DNA from: Lentzea albida
Lineage (GTDB): Bacteria > Actinomycetota > Actinomycetes > Mycobacteriales > Pseudonocardiaceae
Length of the DNA stretch: 64,000 bases
NCBI RefSeq assembly: GCF_900111005.1
Contig: NZ_FOFV01000006.1
Coordinates: forward strand, 124,001 to 188,000
Reading direction: 5' to 3'
The position numbers and the translations under genes were made by a program. This document shows positions 26,688 to 39,254 of the stretch, piece after piece. How positions within the stretch are numbered: the stretch's first letter is position 1; every line of letters starts with the position of its first letter. The notes below the pieces were generated by a model. That model was not told where the DNA came from. It worked only from the letters and a program-made list of their open reading frames with translations, and ran no database searches.

Positions 26688-27584
26688 ATGCAAGCGGATC
26701 TGAACCTGCTGGTCGTGCTGGACGCCCTCCTCGAGGAGGGCAGCGTGATGGGCGCGGCGCAGCGGCTGCACCTGTCGTCGCCCGCGGTGAGCCGCACGCT
26801 CGGGCGGATCAGGAAGGTCACCGGTGACGACATCCTGGTCAGGACGGGCCACACGATGACTCCCACGCCGTATGCGCTCGGCATCGCCGAGGAGGTGCAA
26901 CGGCTCGTGCGGGAGGCGAACGCCGTGCTGGCGCCGAGCCGTGAGCTGGACCTCGCGGAGCTGGAGCGCACGTTCACGATCCAGTGCCACGACGCCCTCG
27001 CCTCGGCCGTGGTGCCGGCGTTGGTGGGACGGATCGCGGAGCAGGCGCCGGGGGTGCGGTTGCGGGTGCTGGCGGAGAACTCCGCCGACACCGACGACCT
27101 GCGGCACGGGCGGGTCGACCTGGAACTCGGTGGAGGTGGACCCGATCTCCCCGAGTTCCGCTCGGAGGTGCTCGGGACGGACCCGCTCGCCGTCATGATG
27201 CGGTCAGGCCACCCCTGCACCGAACTGGACCTGCACGCGTACGCGGCCTATCCGCACGTGGTGGTCTCACGGCGCGGCAGGTTCACCGCCCAGATCGACG
27301 ACCTGCTGGCCGCGGAGGGCTTGCAGCGCCGGGTGATCGCGACCGTGGCGACGGTCCACTCGGCCCTGCAGATCGCGGCGGCGAGCGACGTCCTGGTCAC
27401 CACCACCACGATCCTCTGCCGACCGCTGGTCGAGGCGTTCGGGCTGATCACGCGACCGCTGCCGGCCGAGTCGCCGGAGGCTCCGGTCCACTGCAACTGG
27501 CACCAGCGCTACGACTCCGACCTCGCCCACGCGTGGCTGCGGGAGCAGGTGCGGGCGACCGTCACCGAGGTGCTAGCCCGCTAG
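26688..27584 (+). CDS. LysR family transcriptional regulator
   Basis: The protein has 298 residues. The N-terminal winged helix reads LNLLVVLDALLEEGSVMGAAQRLHLSSPAVSRTLGRIRKVTGDDILVRTG, the classic LysR start, followed by the effector-binding domain (residues 90-295). The effector part has FTIQCHDALASAVVP and a DVLVTTTTILCRPL strand. It is divergent from the IMPase-like gene and converges with an NAD(P)-binding protein gene, overlapping it by 12 bases. Either neighbour could be a target; no operator is obvious in the very short upstream gap. Confidence 0.9.
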   Translation: MQADLNLLVVLDALLEEGSVMGAAQRLHLSSPAVSRTLGRIRKVTGDDILVRTGHTMTPTPYALGIAEEVQRLVREANAVLAPSRELDLAELERTFTIQCHDALASAVVPALVGRIAEQAPGVRLRVLAENSADTDDLRHGRVDLELGGGGPDLPEFRSEVLGTDPLAVMMRSGHPCTELDLHAYAAYPHVVVSRRGRFTAQIDDLLAAEGLQRRVIATVATVHSALQIAAASDVLVTTTTILCRPLVEAFGLITRPLPAESPEAPVHCNWHQRYDSDLAHAWLREQVRATVTEVLAR

Positions 27585-28163
27585 CGGCAACGCGACCCGC
27601 CCCGCGAACCGCGGGTTCTCGGCCTCGTCGAGCATCGCGGCGGCCACGGTCTCCCGGCTGACCTTCGCCCCCAGGTCGAACGCCGGCGCCTCGTCCAGGC
27701 CGACCGTGCGGCCAGGACCCGCGGGCTCGTCGGTGAGCACGCCGGCGTGGAAGACGGTGCCACCGGCCTCGAGGACGGCGGTGTCGGCCGCGACCTTGTC
27801 CGGGATCCGGTCGCCGAAGAACTTGGCCAGCACGGCCGCGCCCTCGCCCGCCGCCTCGGCCGACGGGCCCGTGCCGTACGCGCCGAGCCAGACGATCCGG
27901 CGCGGACCGGCGGCGATCACGGCCTTGGCGCCGTCGAACAGCACGCCCGGGGTGTCGGTGCCGAGACCGGACAGCACGACGGAGTCCGCGTCGATGCTCA
28001 GCGGACCGCCCACGTCACCGGCGACCTTGCGCAGGTTCGGGTGGTCGACGGTGACGCGGGACGGGTCGCGGGCGATCGCCGTGACGGTGTGGCCGCGCTC
28101 CAGCGCCTGGCGGGTGAGGGCGAGACCGGTGCGGCCCGAGGCCGCGAGAATGGTGAGCTCCAT
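27573..28163 (-). CDS. NAD(P)-binding Rossmann protein (NmrA/SDR-like)
   Basis: The protein has 196 residues. The N-terminus is MELTILAASGRTGLALTRQALERGHTVTAIARDP, with the GxxGxxG-like glycine motif (ASGRTGLAL) of atypical SDRs such as YwnB or biliverdin reductase-like proteins. VVLSGLGTD and the IVWLGAYGTG strand follow. No catalytic YxxxK is evident, as is usual for NmrA-like proteins that sense redox state or reduce quinones. It overlaps the LysR 3' end. A short AT-richer gap upstream (28164-28236) probably holds its promoter. Confidence 0.85.
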   Translation of the reverse strand: MELTILAASGRTGLALTRQALERGHTVTAIARDPSRVTVDHPNLRKVAGDVGGPLSIDADSVVLSGLGTDTPGVLFDGAKAVIAAGPRRIVWLGAYGTGPSAEAAGEGAAVLAKFFGDRIPDKVAADTAVLEAGGTVFHAGVLTDEPAGPGRTVGLDEAPAFDLGAKVSRETVAAAMLDEAENPRFAGRVALPLAG

Positions 28164-28236
28164 GCCTCAAACGCTATTGAGCACACCGATTAACATCAAG
28201 TGCAACCTAGCTAACCGGTGATTTACCCAGACGCAA

Positions 28237-29166
28237 TCAGCCTTCGTCGCGCAGCTTCTCCAGCGCGGCGGCCAGGTCGGCCGGGTACTCGGACGTGAAC
28301 GTGACCCACTGGCCGTCCGCCGGGTGGTGGAAGCCGAGCTGACGCGCGTGCAGCCACTGCCGCGAGACGCCGAGGCGCTTGGACAGCGTCGGGTCGGCGC
28401 CGTACGTCAGGTCGCCGACGCACGGGTGGTGCAGCGCCGAGAAGTGCACGCGGATCTGGTGCGTGCGGCCGGTTTCCAGGTGCACCTCGACGAGAGAGGC
28501 GGCACGGAACGCCTCCATCACCTCGTAGTGCGTGATGGACGGCTTGCCGGAGTTCATCACCGCGAACTTGTAGTCGTGCTTCGGGTGGCGGTCGATCGGG
28601 GCGTCGATGGTGCCCTTGATCGGGTCCGGGTGGCCCTGCACGATCGCGTGGTAGACCTTGTCGACGGTCCGCTCCTTGAAGGCGTGCTTCAGGGCGGAGT
28701 ACGCGGACTCGGACTTCGCGACGACCATCACGCCGGTGGTGCCGACGTCGAGCCGGTGCACGACGCCCTGGCGCTCGGCGGCACCGGAGGTGGCGACGCG
28801 GTGGCCCGCGGCGGCGAGACCACCGACGACGGTCGGCCCGGTCCAGCCCGGTGACGGGTGCACGGCGACGCCGACGGGCTTGTCCACGACGATGATGTCG
28901 TCGTCCTCGTGGATGATCTCCAGGCCCTCGACGGGGATCGCCTGGACGGTGATCGGCTGCGGCGGCGCGGGCAGCGTGATCTCGAGCATCGACCCGGCGG
29001 TGAGCCGGTCGGACTTGCCCACGACCCGGCCGTCGACCAGCACGTCGTCGGCGTCGGCGATGGCCGCGACGGCGGTGCGGGACAAGCCGAGCAGCTTCGC
29101 GAGGCCGGCGTCGACGCGCATGCCGTCCAGACCGTCGGGAATCGGCAGCGTTCGGTAACCGCTCAC
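28237..29166 (-). CDS. RluA family ribosomal large subunit pseudouridine synthase
   Basis: The protein has 309 residues. An S4 RNA-binding domain ([31 protein letters not shown]) is followed by the RluA catalytic domain with the aspartate in the signature [19 protein letters not shown], then YHAIVQGHP and [20 protein letters not shown]. It converts uridines of 23S rRNA to pseudouridine, most likely the RluD type by size and S4 domain. It lies 55 bases downstream of lspA, a pairing conserved in many Gram-positive bacteria, and probably shares its transcript. The start is GTG. Confidence 0.93.
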   Translation of the reverse strand: MSGYRTLPIPDGLDGMRVDAGLAKLLGLSRTAVAAIADADDVLVDGRVVGKSDRLTAGSMLEITLPAPPQPITVQAIPVEGLEIIHEDDDIIVVDKPVGVAVHPSPGWTGPTVVGGLAAAGHRVATSGAAERQGVVHRLDVGTTGVMVVAKSESAYSALKHAFKERTVDKVYHAIVQGHPDPIKGTIDAPIDRHPKHDYKFAVMNSGKPSITHYEVMEAFRAASLVEVHLETGRTHQIRVHFSALHHPCVGDLTYGADPTLSKRLGVSRQWLHARQLGFHHPADGQWVTFTSEYPADLAAALEKLRDEG

Positions 29167-29221
29167 GCGGGGGCCTCGACCTTCTTCTCCTTGCAGAACC
29201 CGCTGAAACTACCAGGAGCAG

Positions 29222-29947
29222 CTATTTCGGCTCCGGCTGACCGTCGGCCTCCACGAGCGCGGGCGCCTCGCGGTGCACCGTCCCGTCGTAGTCGTGCTGC
29301 AGCAGCGCCAGCACGATGATCGTCACGCCGCCGCCGATGATCGCCATGTCCGCGACGTTGAACACCGGCCACACCCGGCCGTAGGGGTCGAACAGCGACA
29401 GGAAGTCGACCACGTGGCCGCGCATCGGGCCGGGCTCGCGGAAGAGCCGGTCGACCAGGTTGCCGACGGCGCCGCCGAGCACCAGGCCGAGGCCGACGGC
29501 CCACTTCTCCGAGCGCAGGTTGCGCGAGATCCAGAAGATGAACCCGGCGACGCCCAGCGCGATCAGCGCCAGGACCCACGTCATGCCCTCGCCCAGGCCG
29601 AACGCGGCGCCGGGGTTGCGGACGAACGTCAGGTAGAGCACGCCGCCGAACAGCTTGATCGGGCCGGCGTTCTCGAGGAACGCCACCGACACGACCTTGG
29701 TGAGCACGTCCAGGGCCAGCACCCCGCCCGCCAGCACCGCGAGAGTCCTGATCCGCGGCTCCGGCAGCGAGCCGGTGATCGAGAACTCCTCGGCGTCGTC
29801 GTCGGCCTTCGCGCCGGACTCCGCGGGCTTCTCCGCGACGACGGGCTCCTCCCGCTCGCCGGCGTGCTCCTCCGCGGGCTCGTCGGCGACCTTCGGGGTC
29901 TCTTCCTCCGTGGCCTTGGGCTCGTCACTCACCAGGTCAGTGTCCAC
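29222..29947 (-). CDS. lspA: Lipoprotein signal peptidase
   Basis: The protein has about 241 residues from the GTG at 29947 (an alternative GTG is at 29932). It cleaves prolipoproteins in the membrane. The four-span core has all family blocks: LALDVLTKVV, VRNPGAAFGLG, GGAVGNLVDRLFR and HVVDFLSL...FNVADMAIIGGG, with both catalytic Asp residues (NLVDR and FNVADM). Unusually, about 65 residues of acidic, Glu/Ala/Pro-rich sequence precede the first span, so the protein is longer than the common 160-200 residues. It starts nine bases after the class V aminotransferase stop. Confidence 0.92.
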   Translation of the reverse strand: MDTDLVSDEPKATEEETPKVADEPAEEHAGEREEPVVAEKPAESGAKADDDAEEFSITGSLPEPRIRTLAVLAGGVLALDVLTKVVSVAFLENAGPIKLFGGVLYLTFVRNPGAAFGLGEGMTWVLALIALGVAGFIFWISRNLRSEKWAVGLGLVLGGAVGNLVDRLFREPGPMRGHVVDFLSLFDPYGRVWPVFNVADMAIIGGGVTIIVLALLQHDYDGTVHREAPALVEADGQPEPK

Positions 29948-29955
29948 GAAAGGGA

Positions 29956-31290
29956 CTACGCGAGGAACGGCGGCAGGGTTCGGTCGTCGTTCTCGGGGAC
30001 CCAGCGGCCGTCCTGCCGCGTGTAGGTCCACTTCGGACCTTCGGTGACGAGGGTGCGCAACGCCGCCACCAAACGGTCGACGTGCTCGGCCGTCGTGCCG
30101 AGGCCGATCGACGCGCGCACGGCACGCTGCTCGTGCGATCCGACCTGCTTGACCAGGCGGCCCACGATCACGTGGGCGCAGAACGCCCCGTCACGCACGC
30201 CGATGCCGTACTCGGCGGACAGCGCCGCAGCGAGGAAGCCCGCGTCGAAACCGGAGACCGTGAAGCTCACGACCCCGACCTTGTCGGCGTCGCTCAGGAT
30301 CTGCAGCTCGCGGAGGCCGGGGATCGCGTTCAGCCCGTTGCGCAGGCGCGTGAGCAGCTCCTGCTCGTGCGCGACCGTCTGTTCCCAGTGCCGCGACAGG
30401 ATCTCGCACGCCGAGGCCAGCGCGTGCACGCCGACGACGTTCGGGCTGCCGGCCTCGTGCCGCTCGGGCACCGCGGACCAGGCCACGCCGAGGCGGTCGC
30501 CGTGGTCGGTCACCTTGGACGTGGCACCGCCGCCGACGAGGTACGGCTGGGCCTGCTGCAGCCAGTCCGCCCGGCCGACCAGGACGCCCGCGCCGAACGG
30601 CGCGTAGATCTTGTGGCCGGAGAACGCGATGTAGTCGACGCCCAGCTCACGGGCGTTGATCGGGCGGTGCGGGGCGAGCTGGGCCGCGTCGAGCGCGATG
30701 CGCGCGCCGTGGCGGCGGGCGACCTTCGCGAGCTCGGCGACCGGCCACAGCTCCCCCGTGACGTTGGACGCCCCGGTGACGATCACGAGCCGAGGGCCGA
30801 CCGGGGCGGCGGCCAACGCCCGGTCCAGCGCGACAACTGCGGCGCCGGACGAAGACGGAGCGGGGATGCGCTGGACGTTGGGGCCCCTCCACGGCAGCAG
30901 CGCCGCGTGGTGCTCGCTGTCGAACAGCACGACGGCGGTGTTCTTGGGAACACTGCGCGCCAACAGGTTCAGCGAGTCCGTGGTGTTGCGGGTGAAGACG
31001 ACGGTGTCGGAGGCGTGCGCGCCGACGAACTTGCGGATGCGGTCGCGGGCCTGCTCGTAGACGCGGGTCGAGACCTGCGAGGCGAAGCCGGCGCCGCGGT
31101 GCACGCTCGCGTACCAGGGCAGCAGCTCGTCGACGGCGTCGCGCACCTCCTGCAGACAGGGTGCAGACGCCGCGTGGTCGAGGTTGGCGTAGGTGACGCG
31201 CTCTCCGGTGACCAGCGGAACCCGCAGGTCGGCGCCGACGACAGCCGGAACGGCGGTGGTGGTGCTGCTGGGGGTGATCGCGAGCGTCAT
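29956..31290 (-). CDS. Class V aminotransferase (cysteine desulfurase-like) under SAM-IV riboswitch
   Basis: The protein has 444 residues. The PLP lysine lies in YIAFSGHKIYAPFG, the aspartate in RIALDAAQLAPHRPI, and the N-terminal LDHAASAP turn is typical of class V enzymes. The catalytic cysteine region (RDGAFCAHVIVGRLV) has a Cys. It resembles SufS/selenocysteine-lyase-like proteins, but no suf genes are nearby. A SAM-IV riboswitch and a stem that hides its GGAGG site precede the start, which ties it to sulfur amino-acid metabolism. Exact substrate (cysteine, selenocysteine or other) is open. Confidence 0.88.
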   Translation of the reverse strand: MTLAITPSSTTTAVPAVVGADLRVPLVTGERVTYANLDHAASAPCLQEVRDAVDELLPWYASVHRGAGFASQVSTRVYEQARDRIRKFVGAHASDTVVFTRNTTDSLNLLARSVPKNTAVVLFDSEHHAALLPWRGPNVQRIPAPSSSGAAVVALDRALAAAPVGPRLVIVTGASNVTGELWPVAELAKVARRHGARIALDAAQLAPHRPINARELGVDYIAFSGHKIYAPFGAGVLVGRADWLQQAQPYLVGGGATSKVTDHGDRLGVAWSAVPERHEAGSPNVVGVHALASACEILSRHWEQTVAHEQELLTRLRNGLNAIPGLRELQILSDADKVGVVSFTVSGFDAGFLAAALSAEYGIGVRDGAFCAHVIVGRLVKQVGSHEQRAVRASIGLGTTAEHVDRLVAALRTLVTEGPKWTYTRQDGRWVPENDDRTLPPFLA

Positions 31291-31296
31291 CGAGCT

Positions 31297-31326
31297 GCCT
31301 CCGAGGCCAGGGGCCTACCTGGAGGC
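31297..31326 (-). promoter_or_regulatory. Ribosome-site sequestering hairpin of the SAM-IV leader
   Basis: On the coding strand GCCTCC (31321-31326) can pair with GGAGGC (31297-31302). The latter is the ribosome site, seven bases before the ATG at 31290. An inner AGG/CCT pairing extends the stem. This hairpin lies directly downstream of the SAM aptamer and is the probable expression platform, meaning control at translation. Confidence 0.6.
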
Positions 31327-31336
31327 CCGCGCTTGA

Positions 31337-31440
31337 CCGGCGCCCCACGCGCCGGACCAGGTCCTCACCAAGGGCACCCCACCGCGGTTGGAGGGTTGCC
31401 GGCCAGCAAGCTTGGGCTTGACGCTGGCTCTCATGACCTG
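31337..31440 (-). promoter_or_regulatory. SAM-IV riboswitch aptamer
   Basis: The coding strand carries the conserved SAM-IV blocks in order: GGTCATGAGAGCCAGCG, then CTTGCTGGCCGGCAACCCTC, then CCGCGGTGGGGTGCCC, then GTGAGGACC pairing with the first block, and a GC hairpin CCGGCGCG-TGGGG-CGCCGG after it. The GGCAACCCTCC-CGCGGTGGGGTGCC core is the SAM-binding region shared with SAM-I. SAM-IV is known from Actinomycetales upstream of sulfur-metabolism genes. Motif recognition was by eye; a covariance-model search would settle class and exact ends. Confidence 0.88.
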
Positions 31441-31511
31441 CCGACGACGTTAGCGGAGGGTGATCCTCCCGTCGACACCCGATTCACATGCTGAGAAGGG
31501 TCGGGAACCGA

Positions 31512-32999
31512 TCAATCGCCGGTCTCGCCCTTCCACCGTGCGTAGCGACCGGCCCTGTCCACGGCACGAACGCGCCGCTCAGCGGCGTCGCGCACCTCTT
31601 CCGTGGTGACGATGAGCAACTGGTCGTCGGTCTGCAGCCGGGTCGTCGGTTGTGGCGTGAAACTCTTCCCGGACCGCACCACGAGGCTCACCGTGGCGCC
31701 GCTCGGCAGCCTCAGCTCGGACATGTAGACGCCGTGCAGCTTCGAGCCGCGCTGGATGTGCACCTGCAGCAGCTCGGCGCCGAGCTCGTCGAGCGGTGAG
31801 GCGTCGACCTGGACCTCCTGCACCTCACCCGCCTTCACCAGCCCGAGCCGCCGGGCGAGGAACGGCAGTGTCGTGCCCTGCACGATCGTCAGCACGATGA
31901 CCAGCAGGAACACCACGTCGACCAGTTGCCGCGCGCCCTCGACGCCCTGGATCAGCGGGATCAGCGCGAACACGATCGGCACCGCTCCGCGCAGGCCCGA
32001 CCAGGAGAGGAACGCCTGTTCGCGCCACGGCACCTTGAACGGCAACGAGGACAGCACCACCGACAGCGGCCGCGCGACGAACGTCAGCACGAGGCCCGCG
32101 ACCAGCGCCGGGAACAGCACGTCGAGCAGCCGCGACGGCGAGGCGTAGAGGCCGAGGAGCACGAAGAGCCCGATCTGGGCGAGCCAGCCGAGACCTTCGG
32201 CGAACGAGAGGGTGTCGGCGCGGTGCGGCAGGCGGGCGTTGCCGAGGACCAGCGCGGCGACGTACGTGGCGAGGAAGCCGGACGCGTGCAGGAGGTCGCC
32301 TGCCGTGTAGGCGATCACGCACACCGCCACGGTGGCGAGCGGGTAGAGACCGGTGGAGGGCAACGCCGCGCGTCTCAGTCCTGCCCCGCCGAGGAAGCCG
32401 AGCAAGACGCCGATGAGCGCGCCCGCGCCGAGTTCGTAGACCACCAGCAGCGGCGCGGTCCACGAGATCCGGTCGGACGAGGCCAGCAGCACGACGGCGA
32501 TGTAGACCGGCGCGTCGTTGAGACCGGACTCCAGTTCGAGCGCGCCCGTGAGCCGCGCCCCGACACCCAACGAGCGCAGGACGCTGAACACGGCGGCCGC
32601 GTCGGTGGACGACAGCACCGCGCCCCACAGCAACGCCATCCGCCAGTCGAGTCCGAGCAGGAAGTGCAACGCCGTTCCGGTCACCGCCACGCTGACCACA
32701 ACGGCCACTGTGGACAGTGCGACGCCCAGCCACAGCGAGGGTTTCACCGCGTTCCAGCGCGTGGTGATGCCACCCTCGGTCAGGATCAGCACCAGGGCCG
32801 CGATGCCGAGCGACTGCGTCAGGTCGGCGTCGTCGAACTTGATGCCGAACACCGACTCACCGAGCAGCACGCCGATGCCGAGGTACAGCAGGAGCGAGGG
32901 CAGCCCGAGCCGGGTCGACACGCGCACCGCGATCACCGAGATCAGCAGCACGGCGGCGCCGATGCCCAGAACAACCGTGACGTCACCCACCTGGACCAT
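31512..32999 (-). CDS. Potassium/proton antiporter (CPA1 family, NhaP2-like) with C-terminal RCK-C domain
   Basis: The protein has 495 residues. About twelve membrane spans carry CPA1 features: GLPSLLLYLGIGVLLGE near the start, GAVLSSTDAAAVFSVLR, ELESGLNDAPVYIAVVLL with the transport Asp pair (here ND), and LSWSGLRGAVPIVFAL. The cytoplasmic tail (about residues 400-480, LHGVYMSELRLPSGATVSLVVRSG) is a TrkA/RCK-C nucleotide-binding domain, as in NhaP2/CvrA. It should exchange K+ (or Na+) for protons. It lies upstream of, and on the same strand as, the riboswitch gene but 70 bases away. Confidence 0.9.
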   Translation of the reverse strand: MVQVGDVTVVLGIGAAVLLISVIAVRVSTRLGLPSLLLYLGIGVLLGESVFGIKFDDADLTQSLGIAALVLILTEGGITTRWNAVKPSLWLGVALSTVAVVVSVAVTGTALHFLLGLDWRMALLWGAVLSSTDAAAVFSVLRSLGVGARLTGALELESGLNDAPVYIAVVLLASSDRISWTAPLLVVYELGAGALIGVLLGFLGGAGLRRAALPSTGLYPLATVAVCVIAYTAGDLLHASGFLATYVAALVLGNARLPHRADTLSFAEGLGWLAQIGLFVLLGLYASPSRLLDVLFPALVAGLVLTFVARPLSVVLSSLPFKVPWREQAFLSWSGLRGAVPIVFALIPLIQGVEGARQLVDVVFLLVIVLTIVQGTTLPFLARRLGLVKAGEVQEVQVDASPLDELGAELLQVHIQRGSKLHGVYMSELRLPSGATVSLVVRSGKSFTPQPTTRLQTDDQLLIVTTEEVRDAAERRVRAVDRAGRYARWKGETGD

Positions 33000-33127
33000 T
33001 CTGGTTGATCACCATCGATTCCGACGAATCAGACGAGTTAACAACTCCCGCCGTTCGCCCCTAGCGGGCACATGCACGACGGAGCATGTTGATCAGTGGC
33101 TCAATCCCTCACCCTGCACGGAGTTGA

Positions 33128-34063
<936 letters not shown>

Positions 34064-34075
34064 CCGGTTCGCCGA

Positions 34076-34612
34076 TCACTTCGCGGTGAGCACCCGCACG
34101 GCCTCGTCGAGCACCGGTTCGACGAGGCCGGGCAGGGTGACCCACATCTGCGCCTGGCCCAGGTAGAGGCTGAACGCGATCAACGCGCGCTGCCTCGCCT
34201 GGGCCTCGCCGAACCCGAGCTCGCCGAACAGCTCGGTCAGGTACGCCAGCCGCTTCTCGGTGACGCGCCGCAGAACCGGAGCGATCACCTCGTTGTCGGC
34301 TCCCGCCTGCAACGCCATCTCCACGGACCCCTTGCGCGTGCGGTCGAGCACCGTCGCGAAGAGCGTCCTGAGCTTGTCCTCCGGGGTCCGTTCGGACTCG
34401 ACCAGCTCGATGACCTTCTCGGTGTGCTCCCGCTCCCACCGCTCGACCGTCGCCTCGAGCAACGCCTCGCGGTTGCGGAAGTGGTGGTAGACGCTGCCCT
34501 TCGTGGCACCGGCCGCGGCCGCCAGCGGCTCGACCGCCACCGCGTTCAGCCCGCCCTCGGCCAGCGCTCTCAGCGCCATCTCAGTCCAGTCGTCGCGATT
34601 CCGCCGCACCAC
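34076..34612 (-). CDS. TetR family transcriptional regulator
   Basis: The protein has 178 residues from GTG at 34612 (GTG at 34609 is equal). The N-terminal helix-turn-helix reads WTEMALRALAEGGLNAVAVEPLAAAAGATKGSVYHHFRNREALLEA, the canonical TetR pattern; a ligand-binding helical domain follows (residues 70-178). It is divergent from the SRPBCC gene across a 42-base composite palindrome and probably represses both. The ligand is unknown. Confidence 0.93.
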   Translation of the reverse strand: MVRRNRDDWTEMALRALAEGGLNAVAVEPLAAAAGATKGSVYHHFRNREALLEATVERWEREHTEKVIELVESERTPEDKLRTLFATVLDRTRKGSVEMALQAGADNEVIAPVLRRVTEKRLAYLTELFGELGFGEAQARQRALIAFSLYLGQAQMWVTLPGLVEPVLDEAVRVLTAK

Positions 34613-34617
34613 GCTTC

Positions 34618-34659
34618 CATACGCTACCGTACGGTTCCAGGAACATACGGCAGCGTATG
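34618..34659. promoter_or_regulatory. Composite TetR operator (two palindromes in a larger palindrome)
   Basis: Two 16-base sites, CATACG-CTAC-CGTACG (34618-34633, one mismatch) and CATACG-GCAG-CGTATG (34644-34659, perfect), flank GTTCC-A-GGAAC (34634-34644). The two sites are also inverted copies of each other, so the entire 42 bases form one palindrome centred near 34639. It spans the whole gap core between the divergent TetR and SRPBCC genes. Centre-to-centre spacing of 26 bases would let two TetR dimers bind side by side. Structure is directly seen; binding is inferred. Confidence 0.75.
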
Positions 34660-34672
34660 GAAGGGGATCCTC

Positions 34673-35128
34673 ATGATCAAGAACGTCCACACCCGCGACC
34701 TCGGCGTGCCCGCGGGCCCGTTCGTCGAACGCATCCAGGAGCTGTGGCCGCCCGCCTGGGGCAGGCAGGAGTTCGACCGCCCGCTGGGGGTGGGCGCGGA
34801 CGGCGGGCACGGCCCGATCCGGTACCGCTGCACGGAGTTCGTGCCCGGCGAGTCGATCACCTTCGAGTTCACGCGGCTGACCGGGTCGCACACGCTCTCG
34901 GCGTCGGGGAACGTGATCCGGCACGAGTTGATCGGCGACTTCGGCTTCGTGGACCGGATCCGGTGGGCGCTGGTGATCCGGTGGCTGCACGACGCGTGCC
35001 TGGAGGACCTGTTCGACGGCTTCGAGCGCGCGGCGGGCCGGGAACCGAAGTCCCCGGCCCGCTGGTCGTGGTACGTGCGCCAGGTGCGGCGCCTGTTCAC
35101 GCCGAGGCGTCAGCCACAGCGCGCGTGA
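34673..35128 (+). CDS. SRPBCC (polyketide cyclase-like) family protein
   Basis: The protein has 151 residues. It begins with TRDLGVPAGPFVERIQELWP, has a YRCTEFVPGESITFEFTRL strand pair, a ligand-cavity helix and a C-terminal long helix (WLHDACLEDLFDGFERAAG). This fits START/SRPBCC helix-grip folds that bind hydrophobic ligands. The family match is by fold pattern only. It is controlled by the divergent TetR regulator through the composite operator. It converges with the secreted protein gene downstream, overlapping by 19 bases. Confidence 0.65.
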   Translation: MIKNVHTRDLGVPAGPFVERIQELWPPAWGRQEFDRPLGVGADGGHGPIRYRCTEFVPGESITFEFTRLTGSHTLSASGNVIRHELIGDFGFVDRIRWALVIRWLHDACLEDLFDGFERAAGREPKSPARWSWYVRQVRRLFTPRRQPQRA

Positions 35129-36093
35129 CGCGGCTTGCCGTAGAAGCTCCCGTCTTGCTCCACGCCGTACACGTCACCGTTGTCCGCCAGGTCGGACGCC
35201 CACAGGCCGGGCGGGGTGTCGAGCTCGCCCGGCGCGCGCCACACCGCGTTGCGCGCGCCCTCTCCCTCGACCTGACCGAGGACGTGACCGGCGGCGTTCA
35301 CGTCCAGCGGGTTGTGAAACTCCGGGAACGTGCGCACGATCTTCCCGTCCAGTCCCCACTCGACGACCGTCTTGGGCTGGTTCCAGTCCTGGTGCTCCGA
35401 CTTGCCGAAGATCCGGCCGTCGCGGATGACCTCCACTTCTGCCGAGTAGTCCCCCGGCAGCGTCTCCAGCCGCGTCTGGTTCCCGTCGCGGTCCCAGACG
35501 TGGCTGAACCGCTGGTTGAGAGGCCCGTACTCCACGGCGACCACGTTGCCGGCGTCGTCGATGCCCTTGACGAAGCGGACGAGCCCGTTGCGGGTGTTCG
35601 GCAACTCCCTCGGCGTGGTCGATCCCGCCGGCCACACCAGCAGCGGGCCGTACATGCTCATGCGCCCGGAAAGACCGACGACATCACCCGCGTTGTTGAT
35701 GTCCTGCGCCCACGGTTCCGACGTACCGGACGCCGGTTGCAGGGTCTCCCGGACACCGCCGCTGATCCGGTAGGCCCTGCCGAAGTCGTTGCTCATCAGG
35801 ACACCGGAGTTGTTGACGTCCGCGTGCCCTGCCTCCTGCCGGACCAGACCGCCCACCGGCACCCCGTGGTGCCAGGCGAAGATCCCGTTCCGGAACTCGG
35901 AGTCGTCCCCCGCGCCGAGTACCCACTCACCGCTGTCGGACGCGGCGAGAACGTCCTTGACCGTGATCCCGGCCGGCACGGGCAGGTCCGTCGTGACCCA
36001 CGAACACGCGGCGGCGGCGTGCGCGGCAGGCGAACCCACCACACACGCCGCCAGGAACGCCGTGCTCAACACCAGTCCTCTGACCTTCACCAT
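35110..36093 (-). CDS. Secreted protein with HAF/beta-propeller-like repeats
   Basis: The protein has 327 residues. A signal peptide (residues 1-25, ending AAHA) precedes a series of repeats of about 45 residues with the pattern DINNAGDVVGLSG, GIDDAGNVVAVEYG, DVNAAGHVLGQVEG, DLADNGDVYGVE. This spacing is typical of extracellular HAF-repeat proteins, which probably form a beta-propeller-like ring. No catalytic motif is visible. A Cys near residue 30 and one at residue 326 could form a disulfide. Function unknown. It converges with the SRPBCC gene. Confidence 0.75.
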   Translation of the reverse strand: MVKVRGLVLSTAFLAACVVGSPAAHAAAACSWVTTDLPVPAGITVKDVLAASDSGEWVLGAGDDSEFRNGIFAWHHGVPVGGLVRQEAGHADVNNSGVLMSNDFGRAYRISGGVRETLQPASGTSEPWAQDINNAGDVVGLSGRMSMYGPLLVWPAGSTTPRELPNTRNGLVRFVKGIDDAGNVVAVEYGPLNQRFSHVWDRDGNQTRLETLPGDYSAEVEVIRDGRIFGKSEHQDWNQPKTVVEWGLDGKIVRTFPEFHNPLDVNAAGHVLGQVEGEGARNAVWRAPGELDTPPGLWASDLADNGDVYGVEQDGSFYGKPRHARCG

Positions 36094-36143
36094 TGCCCCC
36101 TCTCAGGCAACGGTGACGTTAGGGACGAGCGCTCACACATCGA

Positions 36144-39248
<3,105 letters not shown>

Positions 39249-39254
39249 CTCCAC

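Noticed and set aside
25718..27220. A 500-residue minus-strand frame covering the phosphatase-like gene and palindrome copy A
   Set aside because: It runs in a different frame from the recognisable phosphatase domain; its end merely reads through the palindrome.
28164..28236. Riboswitch or operator in the AT-richer gap upstream of the NmrA-like gene
   Set aside because: Only a possible promoter; no inverted repeat or conserved leader element recognised.
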